Origin: Burkholderia ubonensis
Lineage (GTDB): Bacteria > Pseudomonadota > Gammaproteobacteria > Burkholderiales > Burkholderiaceae
Direction of reading: 5' to 3'
NCBI RefSeq assembly: GCF_001718695.1
Contig: NZ_CP013422.1
Location: forward strand, 1,674,001 to 1,738,000
DNA length: 64,000 nt
The translations under genes and the position numbers were made by a program. Positions 53,378 to 61,549 of this stretch are shown here, piece after piece (position 1 is the stretch's first letter; each line of letters begins with the position of its first letter). Below the pieces are notes generated by a model, which saw only the letters and a list, made by a program, of their open reading frames with translations, did not search any database and was not told the DNA's origin.

Positions 53378-54220
53378 TCAGGCCTGCACGGTGCGCTGGC
53401 GCTGCTCGCCGAGCCCGTCGATGCCGAGCGTCATCACCTGGCCCGCGCGCAGGTAGACGGGCGGCTTCTGCCCGAGCCCGACGCCCGGCGGCGTGCCGGT
53501 CGAGATCACGTCGCCCGGCTGCAGGCTCATGAAGCGGCTCAGGTAGCTGACGAGGAACGGCACGCGGAAGATCATCGTCGCGGTCGAGCCGTTCTGGTAG
53601 CGCCGGCCGTCGACGTCGAGCCACAGCCGCAGCGCGTGAGGGTCGGGCACCTCGTCGGCCGTCACGAGCCACGGCCCGAGCGGGCCGAACGTGTCGCTGC
53701 CCTTGCCCTTGTCCCAGGTGCCGCCGCGTTCGAGCTGGAATTCACGCTCCGACACGTCGTTCACGACGCAGTAGCCGGCGACGTGCGACAGCGCGTCGGC
53801 CTCGTCGATGTAGCGGCCGCCCCGGCCGATCACGACGCCGAGCTCGACTTCCCAGTCGGTCTTCTCCGAACCGCGCGGAATCTCGACGTCGTCGTTCGGC
53901 CCCGCGATCGCGCTCGTCCACTTGCCGAACACGACCGGCTCCTTCGGCACCTCCATTCCGGATTCGGCCGCGTGGTCGGAATAGTTGAGCCCGATGCAGA
54001 TGAACTTGCCGACCCGGCCGACGCACGCGCCGAGCCGCGGCGCGCCGCCGACGAGCGGCAGCGTCGCCGGGTCGATGCCCGCGAGGCGCGCGAGCGACGC
54101 GGGCGCCAGCACGTCGCCGGCGATGTCGTCGACCACGCCGGACAGGTCGCGCAGGCGGCCCTGCGCGTCGAGCAGGCCGGGTTTTTCATGATGCTTCGCG
54201 CCGTATCGGAGCAGTTTCAT
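53378..54220 (-). CDS. Fumarylacetoacetate hydrolase-family protein (2,4-diketo-3-deoxy-L-fuconate hydrolase)
   Basis: This 280-residue FAH-fold hydrolase has the conserved ICIGLNYSDHAAESG, a metal-binding WEVELGVVIGRGGRYI and the C-terminal GDVISTGTPPGVGLGQKPP segment. In the oxidative fucose pathway an FAH-family protein cleaves 2,4-diketo-3-deoxy-L-fuconate to pyruvate and lactate. The ATG beginning MKLLRYG is the usual family start. It stands between a dehydratase gene and the SDR, with a 14-base tandem repeat in the intergenic spacer. Confidence 0.9.
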   Translation of the reverse strand: MKLLRYGAKHHEKPGLLDAQGRLRDLSGVVDDIAGDVLAPASLARLAGIDPATLPLVGGAPRLGACVGRVGKFICIGLNYSDHAAESGMEVPKEPVVFGKWTSAIAGPNDDVEIPRGSEKTDWEVELGVVIGRGGRYIDEADALSHVAGYCVVNDVSEREFQLERGGTWDKGKGSDTFGPLGPWLVTADEVPDPHALRLWLDVDGRRYQNGSTATMIFRVPFLVSYLSRFMSLQPGDVISTGTPPGVGLGQKPPVYLRAGQVMTLGIDGLGEQRQRTVQA

Positions 54221-54256
54221 GTCGTCGGGTATGAGGAAGGTGAAGGTTGCGACGTG

Positions 54257-54297
54257 CGGTCAGTTAGACACGGTCGGTTAGACACGGTCAGTTAGAC
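54257..54297. repeat. 14-base tandem repeat
   Basis: Just under three copies of CGGTCAGTTAGACA stand head to tail (second copy differs by one base). The stop codon of the neighbouring dehydrogenase gene lies in the third copy. It is probably a slippage-prone variable-number repeat. Confidence 0.85.
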
Positions 54298-55052
54298 CAG
54301 CCGCCGTCGATCAGATGGATCGCGCCGGTCGTGAACGACGATTCGTCGGACGCCAGGTACAGCGCGAGCGCGGCGACTTCGTCCGCGCGGCCGATGCGCC
54401 CCATCGGCTGGCGCGCGATGAACGCGTCGCGCACCACGTCCGCCGACACCTGGCGCACGCGCGCCTGTTCCGCGATCCGCGCCTCCAGCGACGGCGACTC
54501 GATCGTGCCGGGGCAGATCGCGTTGCAGCGAATGCGCTGCTCGACGAAATCCGCGGCGACGGACTTCGTCAGGCCGATCACCGCGGCCTTGGTCGCGCCG
54601 TACACGAAGCGGTTCGGCACGCCTTTCACGCTCGACGCGGCGGACGCCATGTTGACGATCGACGCGCCGCCCGCGGCGATCATCGCGGGCAGCAGCGCGC
54701 GGATCAACCGGTACATCGACGTCACGTTCAGGTTCCACGAGAACGCCCACGCGTCTTCGTCGCAGTCGAGGATCGTGCCGTGGTGCACGTAGCCGGCGCA
54801 GTTGAACAGCACGTCGAACGCGGCTTGCGCGGCCGCCAGTTCGCCCACGTCACGGGCGCTCGTCACGTCGAGCCGCCGCGTCGACAGCGCGCCGCCCGCG
54901 CCCTGCGCATCGGCCGCGAGCCGCGCCAGCGACGCTTCGTCGATATCCGTCGCCAGCACGTCGGCGCCCTCGCGCGCAAACCGCAGCGCGGTCGCGCGGC
55001 CGATACCCTGCCCCGCCGCCGTGACGAGCGCACGCTTGCCCTGCAATCTCAT
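54288..55052 (-). CDS. 2-keto-3-deoxy-L-fuconate dehydrogenase (short-chain dehydrogenase)
   Basis: This 254-residue SDR begins MRLQGKRALVTAAGQGIGRATALRFAREGADV with the Gly-rich NAD(P) motif and has NCAG (near 88), the catalytic pair in YGATK (near 150) and the typical C-terminal family block. By position it oxidises the keto-deoxy-fuconate made by the dehydratase to the 2,4-diketo product. It is the first gene of the operon. The ATG was chosen at the family start; the upstream frame is not conserved. Confidence 0.88.
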   Translation of the reverse strand: MRLQGKRALVTAAGQGIGRATALRFAREGADVLATDIDEASLARLAADAQGAGGALSTRRLDVTSARDVGELAAAQAAFDVLFNCAGYVHHGTILDCDEDAWAFSWNLNVTSMYRLIRALLPAMIAAGGASIVNMASAASSVKGVPNRFVYGATKAAVIGLTKSVAADFVEQRIRCNAICPGTIESPSLEARIAEQARVRQVSADVVRDAFIARQPMGRIGRADEVAALALYLASDESSFTTGAIHLIDGGWSN

Positions 55053-55096
55053 GAGCCCCTCCGGGAGAGCCGGTCGAGCCGGCCGATTGGCACAAA

Positions 55097-55109
55097 GGAC
55101 CAAAGGTCC
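55097..55109. promoter_or_regulatory. Candidate operator of the fucose operon
   Basis: GGACC-AAA-GGTCC is a perfect five-base inverted repeat with a three-base spacer, placed over the predicted transcription start of the fucose operon. It is a plausible binding site for the GntR-family regulator encoded at the operon's end. Confidence 0.55.
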
Positions 55110-55114
55110 AACCA

Positions 55115-55143
55115 ATCTTAGGAAGAGAATCCGGATTTGTCAC
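55115..55143 (-). promoter_or_regulatory. Promoter of the fucose operon
   Basis: On the minus strand GTGACA (55143-55138) and TAAGAT (55120-55115) are separated by exactly 17 bases. The start site falls near 55108, inside the inverted repeat. Confidence 0.6.
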
Positions 55144-55384
55144 GAACATGGGATTCAGTGTTTTCCCGAGCGACAAAATCGGTCGCCAAACAGCGGAGAA
55201 GTCGGGAAACGAGCCTTCGCCGCGCCGCGCGATTGCCCGCAACGCCAATAGGCATGCGGCTCGCGCCGATTGGCGCGCGCGCGCCGCGAGTGCGGCCGGC
55301 ACGAAACTGACAAAAAAGTCATGTTCGCGTCAGGCTGGCAACCGGGCGCGCACGGGATCATGGCGTCGTCGGCCGCGCCCTACC

Positions 55385-55516
55385 GGTCCACCGCAGCGTC
55401 CGCCGCCAAGTGCGGCGGGCATCTCCGTCCCCCGCGGGGTCCGACGTGCCCGGGCGAGCGGGCACGTTGGCGCGGGCCGATTTCGCGCCCCGGACGTTTA
55501 AGTCCGGGGCGCTTTT
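55385..55516 (+). ncRNA. Candidate structured small RNA
   Basis: Successive stem-loops are visible: CCGCCGC/GCGGCGG (55400-55418), a small CCCC/GGGG pair (55430-55439), ACGTGCCC/GGGCACGT (55444-55467) and a terminator stem GCGCCCCGGAC/GTCCGGGGCGC (55485-55512) with a four-T tail. No gene precedes it on this strand, so the terminator must end some other transcript. No promoter is evident. The 5' end is a guess. Confidence 0.4.
55485..55516 (+). terminator. Intrinsic terminator of a non-coding transcript
   Basis: An 11-base perfect stem with a six-base loop is followed by TTTT. It ends a transcript that covers no gene. Confidence 0.75.
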
Positions 55517-55713
55517 GTCGTGGGCGTTTTACCCGAAAACGCGCCCTCATTGTTTCTAAATCGGCAAAAGGTAATTTGAACGAAGCAGGATGTTTTTTCT
55601 GGTCACAGACGCTTACATTTAGCGCACCACTACTGGAAACCGCTACGGAATCGACTTTGGCCAGTGCCATCCACTGCCGGCGCCGATACCGCACGAGCTT
55701 TAGGAAACGGCAA

Positions 55714-56004
55714 ATGAAGTCTCCCAAATCCCTGCCTGTGCTCGATCCCGCTGACGTTCACGTCGAAATCCTCGAACGTTCCGATACGCTGCTCGTCGTC
55801 CGCTGGGTCGAACCGGGCCGCTGCCATTACGGCGAACAGCGCTGGCGCCGCCGCTTCGCGCAACGCACCGGCACCTGCGCGCTGTCGCGCCAGGCGATCC
55901 AGCGCGGCGACGAAGTGTTTCGCCCCGCCGAACGCCCGGCGCCCGCGAACGCCGGCGCGATGATCTCCGCCGCCGAAGTGCTCGCGCTGGCCGGCAACCG
56001 CTAA
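55714..56004 (+). CDS. DUF3331 family protein
   Basis: This 96-residue protein has the DUF3331 pattern of Burkholderia: an N-terminal VEILERSDTLLVVRWVEPGRCHYGEQRWRRRFA, a Cys (GTCALSRQAI) and a C-terminal hydrophobic stretch. Function unknown. AGGA precedes the ATG. The candidate structured RNA stands upstream and could be linked to its expression. Confidence 0.78.
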   Translation: MKSPKSLPVLDPADVHVEILERSDTLLVVRWVEPGRCHYGEQRWRRRFAQRTGTCALSRQAIQRGDEVFRPAERPAPANAGAMISAAEVLALAGNR

Positions 56005-56357
56005 GCGCGCGACGGCGCCGCCACGTCGGCGGCTGCGCGACGCGCAAGCGGCGCGCCGATTCCCCGTCTCTGCTGCCTGTGTCATCCGACGCGCACGCCG
56101 TGGGTATCCGCACGCACGGGCGTCGCGCCGGCATGCAGCCGAGTCGGCCGACGTGACGTCGCGGCGCGCTGCGACTCATTGCACAGGCGGAAACGAAAGC
56201 ACGATGAAAGGCTGGATCGGCGCCGCACTGTTACTCATCAGGAAACAATCTATCGTCAAAATCAGCGTTTACCCTGAAGATCCCGGTGACTAAGATTCAA
56301 CCCAATCGCTGCAGACATGGTGTCGCAAGCGAATCAAATAAAACATCGGAGGTCATC
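56005..56357. other. Region upstream of the DUF4148 gene
   Basis: No gene is supported. It holds the DUF4148 promoter (see the separate entry) and a CGGAGGT ribosome-binding site at its right edge. Confidence 0.5.
56268..56296 (+). promoter_or_regulatory. Promoter of the DUF4148 gene
   Basis: TTTACC and TAAGAT are separated by 17 bases; the start would fall about 55 bases before the ATG. Confidence 0.6.
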
Positions 56358-56660
56358 ATGAAATCGCTCATCACCGCAGTCGTTGCCGCTACCGCCCTGT
56401 CCGCTTCGTTCGGCGCATTCGCGCAAAGCACCGTGACCCGCGCGCAAGTGCGCGACGAGCTGGTCCAGCTCGAGAAGGCCGGCTACAAGCCGGGCGTGTC
56501 GAGCCCGTACTACCCGCAGGACATCCAGACGGCCGAAGCGCGCGTGCATGGCGCCGACAACAGCGGCTACGGCGCGCAAGCCGCACCGGTCGTCCGCGCA
56601 GGCAGCCCGGCCACCGCGACGTCGTCGAACCCGCGCGACTCGATCTTCTTCGGCCAGTAA
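56358..56660 (+). CDS. DUF4148 family exported protein
   Basis: This 100-residue protein has a signal peptide (1-22, ending AFAQ) and a mature part beginning TVTRAQVRDELVQLEKAGYKPG, followed by SSPYYPQDIQTAEARV, the DUF4148 signature. Such short periplasmic proteins are numerous in Burkholderia, with unknown role. CGGAGGT precedes the ATG, and two terminators follow the stop. Confidence 0.9.
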   Translation: MKSLITAVVAATALSASFGAFAQSTVTRAQVRDELVQLEKAGYKPGVSSPYYPQDIQTAEARVHGADNSGYGAQAAPVVRAGSPATATSSNPRDSIFFGQ

Positions 56661-56713
56661 GCCGACGCGCCCTCGGCGGGCGCACAGCGCCTGGCGCGCT
56701 GAAGCAGTACCCG

Positions 56714-56745
56714 GACGAGCCCGTCAAGCGGGCTCGTCTTGTTTT
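56714..56745 (+). terminator. Intrinsic terminator of the DUF4148 gene
   Basis: A ten-base stem GACGAGCCCG/CGGGCTCGTC with a five-base loop is followed by TTGTTTT. Confidence 0.85.
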
Positions 56746-56784
56746 GCGATACGCATACCTCCGCCGCCTGGCAACAGGTGGCTT

Positions 56785-56815
56785 CGCCCGGGCGCTTCGC
56801 GTCCGGGCGCTTTTT
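56785..56815 (+). terminator. Second tandem terminator
   Basis: CGCCCGGGCG pairs with CGTCCGGGCG (one G-T) around a five-base loop and is followed by C and five T. It lies about 40 bases after the first terminator and would act as a back-up. Confidence 0.7.
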
Positions 56816-56850
56816 CCCCGCCGAGGTAGATGCGGCCAAGCCGTGCGCCG

Positions 56851-58047
56851 TCAACGCGGCGCGGCCACGGCGCCCAGCGTTCGCGACAACACGCGCCACC
56901 GCGACAGCAGCTCGTCGCGATCGACGTAGCAGCCCTGCAGGTGCCGGCGTCCGGTCGACGGATCGAACTCGGTGCGCGCATGCAGCACCCGCCGGTTGTC
57001 GAACGCCCACATGTCGCCCGCGCGCAGCCGCCGCTGTACCCGAAGGCGCGGCTCGCGCGCCAGCGCGAGAAAGCGCCGGTACGCACGGTAGATCGCCGGC
57101 ATCGACGCGGCCGGCGCGTCGACCGGCCCGCGCAGGAAATTCGCGTGGCGCACCTCGATCACCTCGCGGCGCGCGTTCAGCCCGATCACCGGCGCCGAGC
57201 AGCGATAGTCGCTGGCCGCGCTCTTGTTCCAGAACTCGAACGGCGTCGCCGCGAGCAGTGCGAAGTCGTCCGGATATGCGTCGCGCAGCGCGGCGGCGAG
57301 CGCGAAGCCGTCGATGAAAATGCTGTCGCCGCCCGTCGCGTCGTTCGCGAGGCAATGCAGGAACTGCACGCCCGGCTGCAATTCGCGGGTCGGCAGGTCG
57401 GTATGCGGCGGCAGGTTGATCGACGTGTACGCGTTGCTGTCCGGGCGCGGCTTCGACTCGACGTCGAACAGCGCGCCGAAATTGGTCTCGCGCACCAGCC
57501 CGACCCGGCGCGCGATCTCGTCCACTCGCCCGCGCTCCGGCGGCACGCCCTCGACCAGCGTCAGTCCCGTGCGCTGCAGCGCGCCGAGCCACGCGCGCAG
57601 CGCCGCGTCGTCGTGCATCACGTCGCGCCACGCGAATACCGCGATCGCGTCCGGATCGTCGCCGGTCCACACACGTCGCCCCTGCGCCGCGTGACGCTCC
57701 GCGCGCGACGCGTCGTCGTAGGCGTGCGCCCGGAGCCAGCCGGGCGGCCACGCGCTGCGGTGGCCGTCGCGCCATTCGACGTGCAGCGCACCGTCGTGGC
57801 CCACCTGCACGCCGCGCACCGCGAGCGCGTCGGGCGCGTCGACGATCTCGAACACCTGCTCGCGGGTCTGCGCATGCACGCAGGCCGGACACGAACAGGT
57901 GTCGCGCAGCCAATCGAAATGAAACGGCGAGCGGCGCCCGTCGCTCCACGCGACGCTCACCAGAGCGTCGCCGAGCGTCGCGGCCGCGATCGTCACGTCG
58001 GTGGAAAACGTCCGCCAGTCCTCGATACGCGATAGTGCTGCCTGCAT
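56851..58047 (-). CDS. Gamma-butyrobetaine dioxygenase
   Basis: This 398-residue Fe(II)/2-oxoglutarate dioxygenase hydroxylates gamma-butyrobetaine to L-carnitine. Its N-terminal domain has the zinc ligands Cys51, Cys53 and Cys56 with His96 in WRDGH. The C-terminal TauD-like domain holds Fe ligands His215 and Asp217 (HTD) and His356, with 2-oxoglutarate-binding Arg in TGRRHLQG. CGAGGAGG precedes the ATG. It stands last in the carnitine cluster. Confidence 0.9.
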   Translation of the reverse strand: MQAALSRIEDWRTFSTDVTIAAATLGDALVSVAWSDGRRSPFHFDWLRDTCSCPACVHAQTREQVFEIVDAPDALAVRGVQVGHDGALHVEWRDGHRSAWPPGWLRAHAYDDASRAERHAAQGRRVWTGDDPDAIAVFAWRDVMHDDAALRAWLGALQRTGLTLVEGVPPERGRVDEIARRVGLVRETNFGALFDVESKPRPDSNAYTSINLPPHTDLPTRELQPGVQFLHCLANDATGGDSIFIDGFALAAALRDAYPDDFALLAATPFEFWNKSAASDYRCSAPVIGLNARREVIEVRHANFLRGPVDAPAASMPAIYRAYRRFLALAREPRLRVQRRLRAGDMWAFDNRRVLHARTEFDPSTGRRHLQGCYVDRDELLSRWRVLSRTLGAVAAPR

Positions 58048-58069
58048 CGTTGCCTCCTCGAATCGAACG

Positions 58070-59007
58070 CTACGCGCACGGCGCGCGCAGGAAATCGCCG
58101 ACCATCCGGTGCATCCGCGCCGCCTGCGGGCTCGTGTCGAGCGCGCGCCAGCAGCCGTGCACCAGCCCCGTTCCCAACCAGAAGCGCGCGGCACCGCCTG
58201 CCGCGCGAATCCGCTCGACGTAGACCCGCGCGTCGTCGCGCAACGGGTCGTGCTCCGCGCCGATCGCGAGCACCGGCGGCAACCCGTCGAAGCGCGCGGC
58301 GTCGAGCGGCGCGGCCGCGTCCGACCGGCCGTCCAACTGGCCGTTCCAGTACAGCGCGCGATAGCGATAGACGTCGTCGAGCGTCAGCATCGGCGCATGC
58401 GCTTCGGCATCGCGCGCCGGCGGCTGCGGCTCGAAGCCCAGCATCGGGTAGACGAGCGCGACGCCGTCGATGCCCCCCTCCCCCGCATCGCGCAGCGCCG
58501 TCGCGACGGCCGCGGCGAGCATGCCGCCCGCGCTGTCGCCCGCGAGCGTCAGCGGCCGCGCGCACGGCCCGAACGGCAACCGCTCCGCGAAAACGCCGCG
58601 CGGACGACGGCAACGCAATCGTCGAGCGCGGCCGGCGCCGGATGCTCGGGCGCGAGCCGGTAATCGACCGCGATCACCGCGAGCCCCGTGTCGGCCGCGA
58701 GACGCGCGGTGATCAGCGCATGACTGTCGAGCGAGCCGACGACGAAGCCGCCGCCATGAAAGAACAGCACGGTGCCGCGCGGCGCCGCGTGCGCGTGCCG
58801 GTAGCGGCGCAGTGCAATGACACGACCGTCCGGCGCGCGCCACGCGCCGTCGTCCCGCACGATTCCCGGCGGCAGCCCGGCAGGCGTCCACGCCGCCGCG
58901 AAACGTTCGTAGATGCGCCGCTGCTCCGCCGGCGAACGCGTGGCCGCATCGGCCGGATACCACGCGTCGACCGCCGCGACGAACGCCGCGATTTCCGTTT
59001 CGAGCAT
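58070..59007 (-). pseudogene. Frameshifted alpha/beta-hydrolase (HSL-type esterase)
   Basis: The gene encodes an esterase of the hormone-sensitive-lipase family split by one frameshift near a run of four A at 58590-58593. The N-terminal part (59007 to 58549) has the oxyanion motif HGGGFVVGS and ends early after ALDDCVAVVRAAF. The C-terminal part continues in another frame with RLPFGPCARPLT, nucleophile GDSAGG, acid EHDPLRDD and base LVHGCW. All catalytic residues are thus present across both pieces. It may be a recent inactivation or a sequencing error. In this cluster it might have hydrolysed O-acylcarnitines, by inference. Confidence 0.8.
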
Positions 59008-59022
59008 CGTTCGCGCGCCGCG

Positions 59023-59505
59023 CTAGCGGCGTGGCGGCAAGCCGATCACGCGCCCCGCATAAGCGGGCGGCGGGCAATCGCGCTGCAACGCGTGCAGCGC
59101 GGCGAGCTGCGCGGCGACGTCGTCGTCGAACGGCGCCGACTTCGGGCCGTCGCGCGTATCGACGTGCAGCAGCATCTGCTCGCTCGCCGATACCGCGTCG
59201 TCGCGCCCGTCGGCGAACAGCTCCAGATACAGATGCAGCCGCTTCGCGTCGTGCGCGACCACGCGCGCATCGACGCGCACGCGGGCGCCCTCCTTGATCT
59301 CGTGCAGATAGTTGACGTGCGCCTCGAGCGTGTAGACCGAGCGCCCCCGCGACCGGCGCGCCGCGTCGTCGAGGCCGATCCGGTCCAGCAGCGCATCGGT
59401 CGCGAAGCTGAAGATCAGCAGGTAGAACGCATCGCGCAGGTGTCCGTTGTAATCGACCCATTCGGGCCGTACGACGTCGCGGTATATCGTCAGCGGGGTA
59501 GTCAT
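59023..59505 (-). CDS. Betainyl-CoA thioesterase (hotdog fold)
   Basis: This 160-residue thioesterase has a hotdog-fold start WVDYNGHLRDAFYLLIF, in which the conserved Asp/Asn of this family stand. It is the right size and context to hydrolyse betainyl-CoA, the product of dehydrocarnitine cleavage, to glycine betaine and CoA. Its start is two bases after the carnitine dehydrogenase stop, so the two are closely coupled. Function comes from neighbourhood and known carnitine gene sets. Confidence 0.87.
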   Translation of the reverse strand: MTTPLTIYRDVVRPEWVDYNGHLRDAFYLLIFSFATDALLDRIGLDDAARRSRGRSVYTLEAHVNYLHEIKEGARVRVDARVVAHDAKRLHLYLELFADGRDDAVSASEQMLLHVDTRDGPKSAPFDDDVAAQLAALHALQRDCPPPAYAGRVIGLPPRR

Positions 59506-59507
59506 AT

Positions 59508-60473
59508 CTAGTCCTCGAATCGCATGCCGTGCCGCGCCTTCACCGCGGCGATCGCGCGCAGCACTTCGGTGATGCACTCGTCGCGATAGCGCTCGAGCTC
59601 CTTGATGCTGCGCGCGCCCTGCTGCTCGGCCGTGCCGTCGACCACGCGGTCGATCAGCGCGTCGGTCAGCCGCGGCGCGACGAGCTTCGTCCACGGCAAT
59701 TCGAGCGCCGGGCCGAACTGCCGCATGAAGTGTCGCATGCCCGCGTCGCCGCCCGCGAGCGTGTAGGTCAGGAACGTGCCCATGAACGACCAGCGGATGC
59801 CCGCGCCGAAGCGGATCGCATCGTCGATCTCCCCGGTCGTCGCGACGCCTTCGTCGACGAGATGCAGCGCCTCGCGCCACAGCGCTTCGAGCAGCCGGTC
59901 CGCGATGAAGCCGGGCACTTCCTTGCGCACGTGCAGCGGCCGCATGCCGAGCGTGCGGTAGATCTCCATCGCGGCGTCGACCGCTTCGGGCGCGGTGCGC
60001 GCGCCGCCGAGCACCTCGACGAGCGGCAGCAGGTACACCGGATTGAACGGATGGCCGACGACGCAGCGCTCCGGGTACGACGCGCGCGCGTAGAAATCCG
60101 TCGGCAAGAGGCCGGACGTCGACGATGCAATGATCGCGTCCGGCTTCGCCGCGCGGCTGATCTGCTCGTGCAGTTCGAGCTTCAGCGCTTCGCGCTCGGG
60201 CGCGCTTTCCTGGATGAAGTCGGCGTCGGCGACGCATTCCTCGATCGTCGCGACGAAGCGCAGGCGCGCGGGAGAGGCGCCCGGCGCGAGGCCGACGCGT
60301 TCGAGCGCGGGCCACGCGTTCGCGACGTTCGCGCGCAGCTGATGTTCCGCGCCGAGCGCGGGGTCCCATACGACCACGTCGAGGCCGTGCGCGAGCGCGC
60401 GGGCGACCCACCCGCTGCCGATCACGCCGGTGCCGATCGCGGCGAACGTCTTGATGTCGGTGATCACTGCCAT
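59508..60473 (-). CDS. L-carnitine dehydrogenase
   Basis: This 321-residue enzyme of the 3-hydroxyacyl-CoA dehydrogenase family oxidises L-carnitine to 3-dehydrocarnitine with NAD. It has the cofactor motif [10 protein letters not shown] (near residue 12-21) and the catalytic block [10 protein letters not shown] and [16 protein letters not shown] near residue 137. The C-terminal [21 protein letters not shown] matches L-carnitine dehydrogenases. The dehydrocarnitine-cleaving enzyme gene lies upstream. Confidence 0.9.
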   Translation of the reverse strand: MAVITDIKTFAAIGTGVIGSGWVARALAHGLDVVVWDPALGAEHQLRANVANAWPALERVGLAPGASPARLRFVATIEECVADADFIQESAPEREALKLELHEQISRAAKPDAIIASSTSGLLPTDFYARASYPERCVVGHPFNPVYLLPLVEVLGGARTAPEAVDAAMEIYRTLGMRPLHVRKEVPGFIADRLLEALWREALHLVDEGVATTGEIDDAIRFGAGIRWSFMGTFLTYTLAGGDAGMRHFMRQFGPALELPWTKLVAPRLTDALIDRVVDGTAEQQGARSIKELERYRDECITEVLRAIAAVKARHGMRFED

Positions 60474-60552
60474 GTCGAACGCATCCTTGAAATCGGGTGA
60501 AGCGAGACGGCGGGCTTCGCGTCGAAGCCGCCGCCGTCCTGCAATGGAAAGG

Positions 60553-61482
60553 TCAGGCGAACTCGGCGATCGCGCGGCGTTCGAGCAGCCGTTCGCCGCG
60601 CGCCGGCAGGCCGAGCTTGCGGCGCCCTTCGGCGGGCGTCAGCACGCGGCCGCCGAGACGCTCGACGATGTCGCGCGCGCGCTCGACGAGCGTGCCGTTG
60701 CTCGCATGCACGCCGCGATCGAGCCACAGGTTGTCCTCGAGGCCGACCCGCACGTGGCCGCCGAGCAGCATCGCCTGCGCGACCATCGGCATCTGCATGC
60801 GGCCGATCCCGAAGCCGGCCCAGTGCGCGCCGGGCGGCAGGTTGTCGACCATCGCCTTCATCGTGCCGGTGTCGGCCGGCGCGCCCCACGGAATGCCGAG
60901 GCACAGCTGGAACAGCGGCGGATCGTCGAGCAGCCCTTCCTTCAGCAGCTGCTTCGCGAACCACAGATGCCCGGTGTCGAAGATCTCCAGCTCCGGCTTC
61001 ACGCCGAGCTCCTGGATGCGCTTCGCGCCGGCGCGCAGCTGCGCGGGCGTCGATACGTAGATGTAGTCGCCGTCGCCGAAATTCAGCGTGCCGCAATCGA
61101 GCGTGCAGATCTCCGGCAGCAGTTCCTCGACGTGCACGAGGCGCGTGAGCCCGCCGACGAGATCGGTGCCCTTGCCGAAGCGCATCGGGTCCTCGCCGGG
61201 GCCGATCTCGAGATCGCCGCCCATGCCGGCCGTCAGGTTGATGATGACGTCGACGTCCGCCGAGCGGATCCGGTCGACCACCTCGCGATACAGGCGCGGG
61301 TCGCGGCTGCCGCGCCCCGTCTGCGGATCGCGCACATGGCAGTGCGCGACCGTCGCGCCGGCCTTCGCCGCTTCGATCGCGGCGGCCGCGATCTCCTTCG
61401 GCGTAACCGGAATCGCCGGATGCTTGCCGACCGTATCGCCCGCGCCGGTGACGGCGCACGTCACGATGACTTCGTGATTCAT
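60553..61482 (-). CDS. BKACE-family 3-dehydrocarnitine:acetyl-CoA cleavage enzyme
   Basis: This 309-residue DUF849 (beta-keto acid cleavage) enzyme has the zinc ligands His47 and His49 in VAHCHVRDP and the family motif [11 protein letters not shown]. With acetyl-CoA it converts 3-dehydrocarnitine to betainyl-CoA and acetoacetate. The substrate assignment is set by the flanking L-carnitine dehydrogenase and thioesterase genes, as in known carnitine gene sets. The ATG is the first of the frame. Confidence 0.9.
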   Translation of the reverse strand: MNHEVIVTCAVTGAGDTVGKHPAIPVTPKEIAAAAIEAAKAGATVAHCHVRDPQTGRGSRDPRLYREVVDRIRSADVDVIINLTAGMGGDLEIGPGEDPMRFGKGTDLVGGLTRLVHVEELLPEICTLDCGTLNFGDGDYIYVSTPAQLRAGAKRIQELGVKPELEIFDTGHLWFAKQLLKEGLLDDPPLFQLCLGIPWGAPADTGTMKAMVDNLPPGAHWAGFGIGRMQMPMVAQAMLLGGHVRVGLEDNLWLDRGVHASNGTLVERARDIVERLGGRVLTPAEGRRKLGLPARGERLLERRAIAEFA

Positions 61483-61549
61483 GCTGGTTGCCTCGTTGTG
61501 TTCGGGTTGTGTCGTGTGTTTCGTGGATCGTCGCTGCGCGCCGCGGCCG

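Larger units (their letters stand above)
55053..55713. other. Intergenic region with fucose promoter and candidate RNA
   Basis: No protein gene is seen in this 661-base stretch. It contains, from left, a minus-strand promoter with an overlapping inverted repeat (55097-55143) and a series of stem-loops ending in a T-run (about 55385-55516), then a less GC-rich part up to the DUF3331 gene. Crossing frames lack ribosome-binding sites. Confidence 0.6.

Noticed and set aside
54257..54297. Tandem repeats considered as a CRISPR array
   Set aside because: Units are only 14 bases with no spacers, and no cas genes are present.
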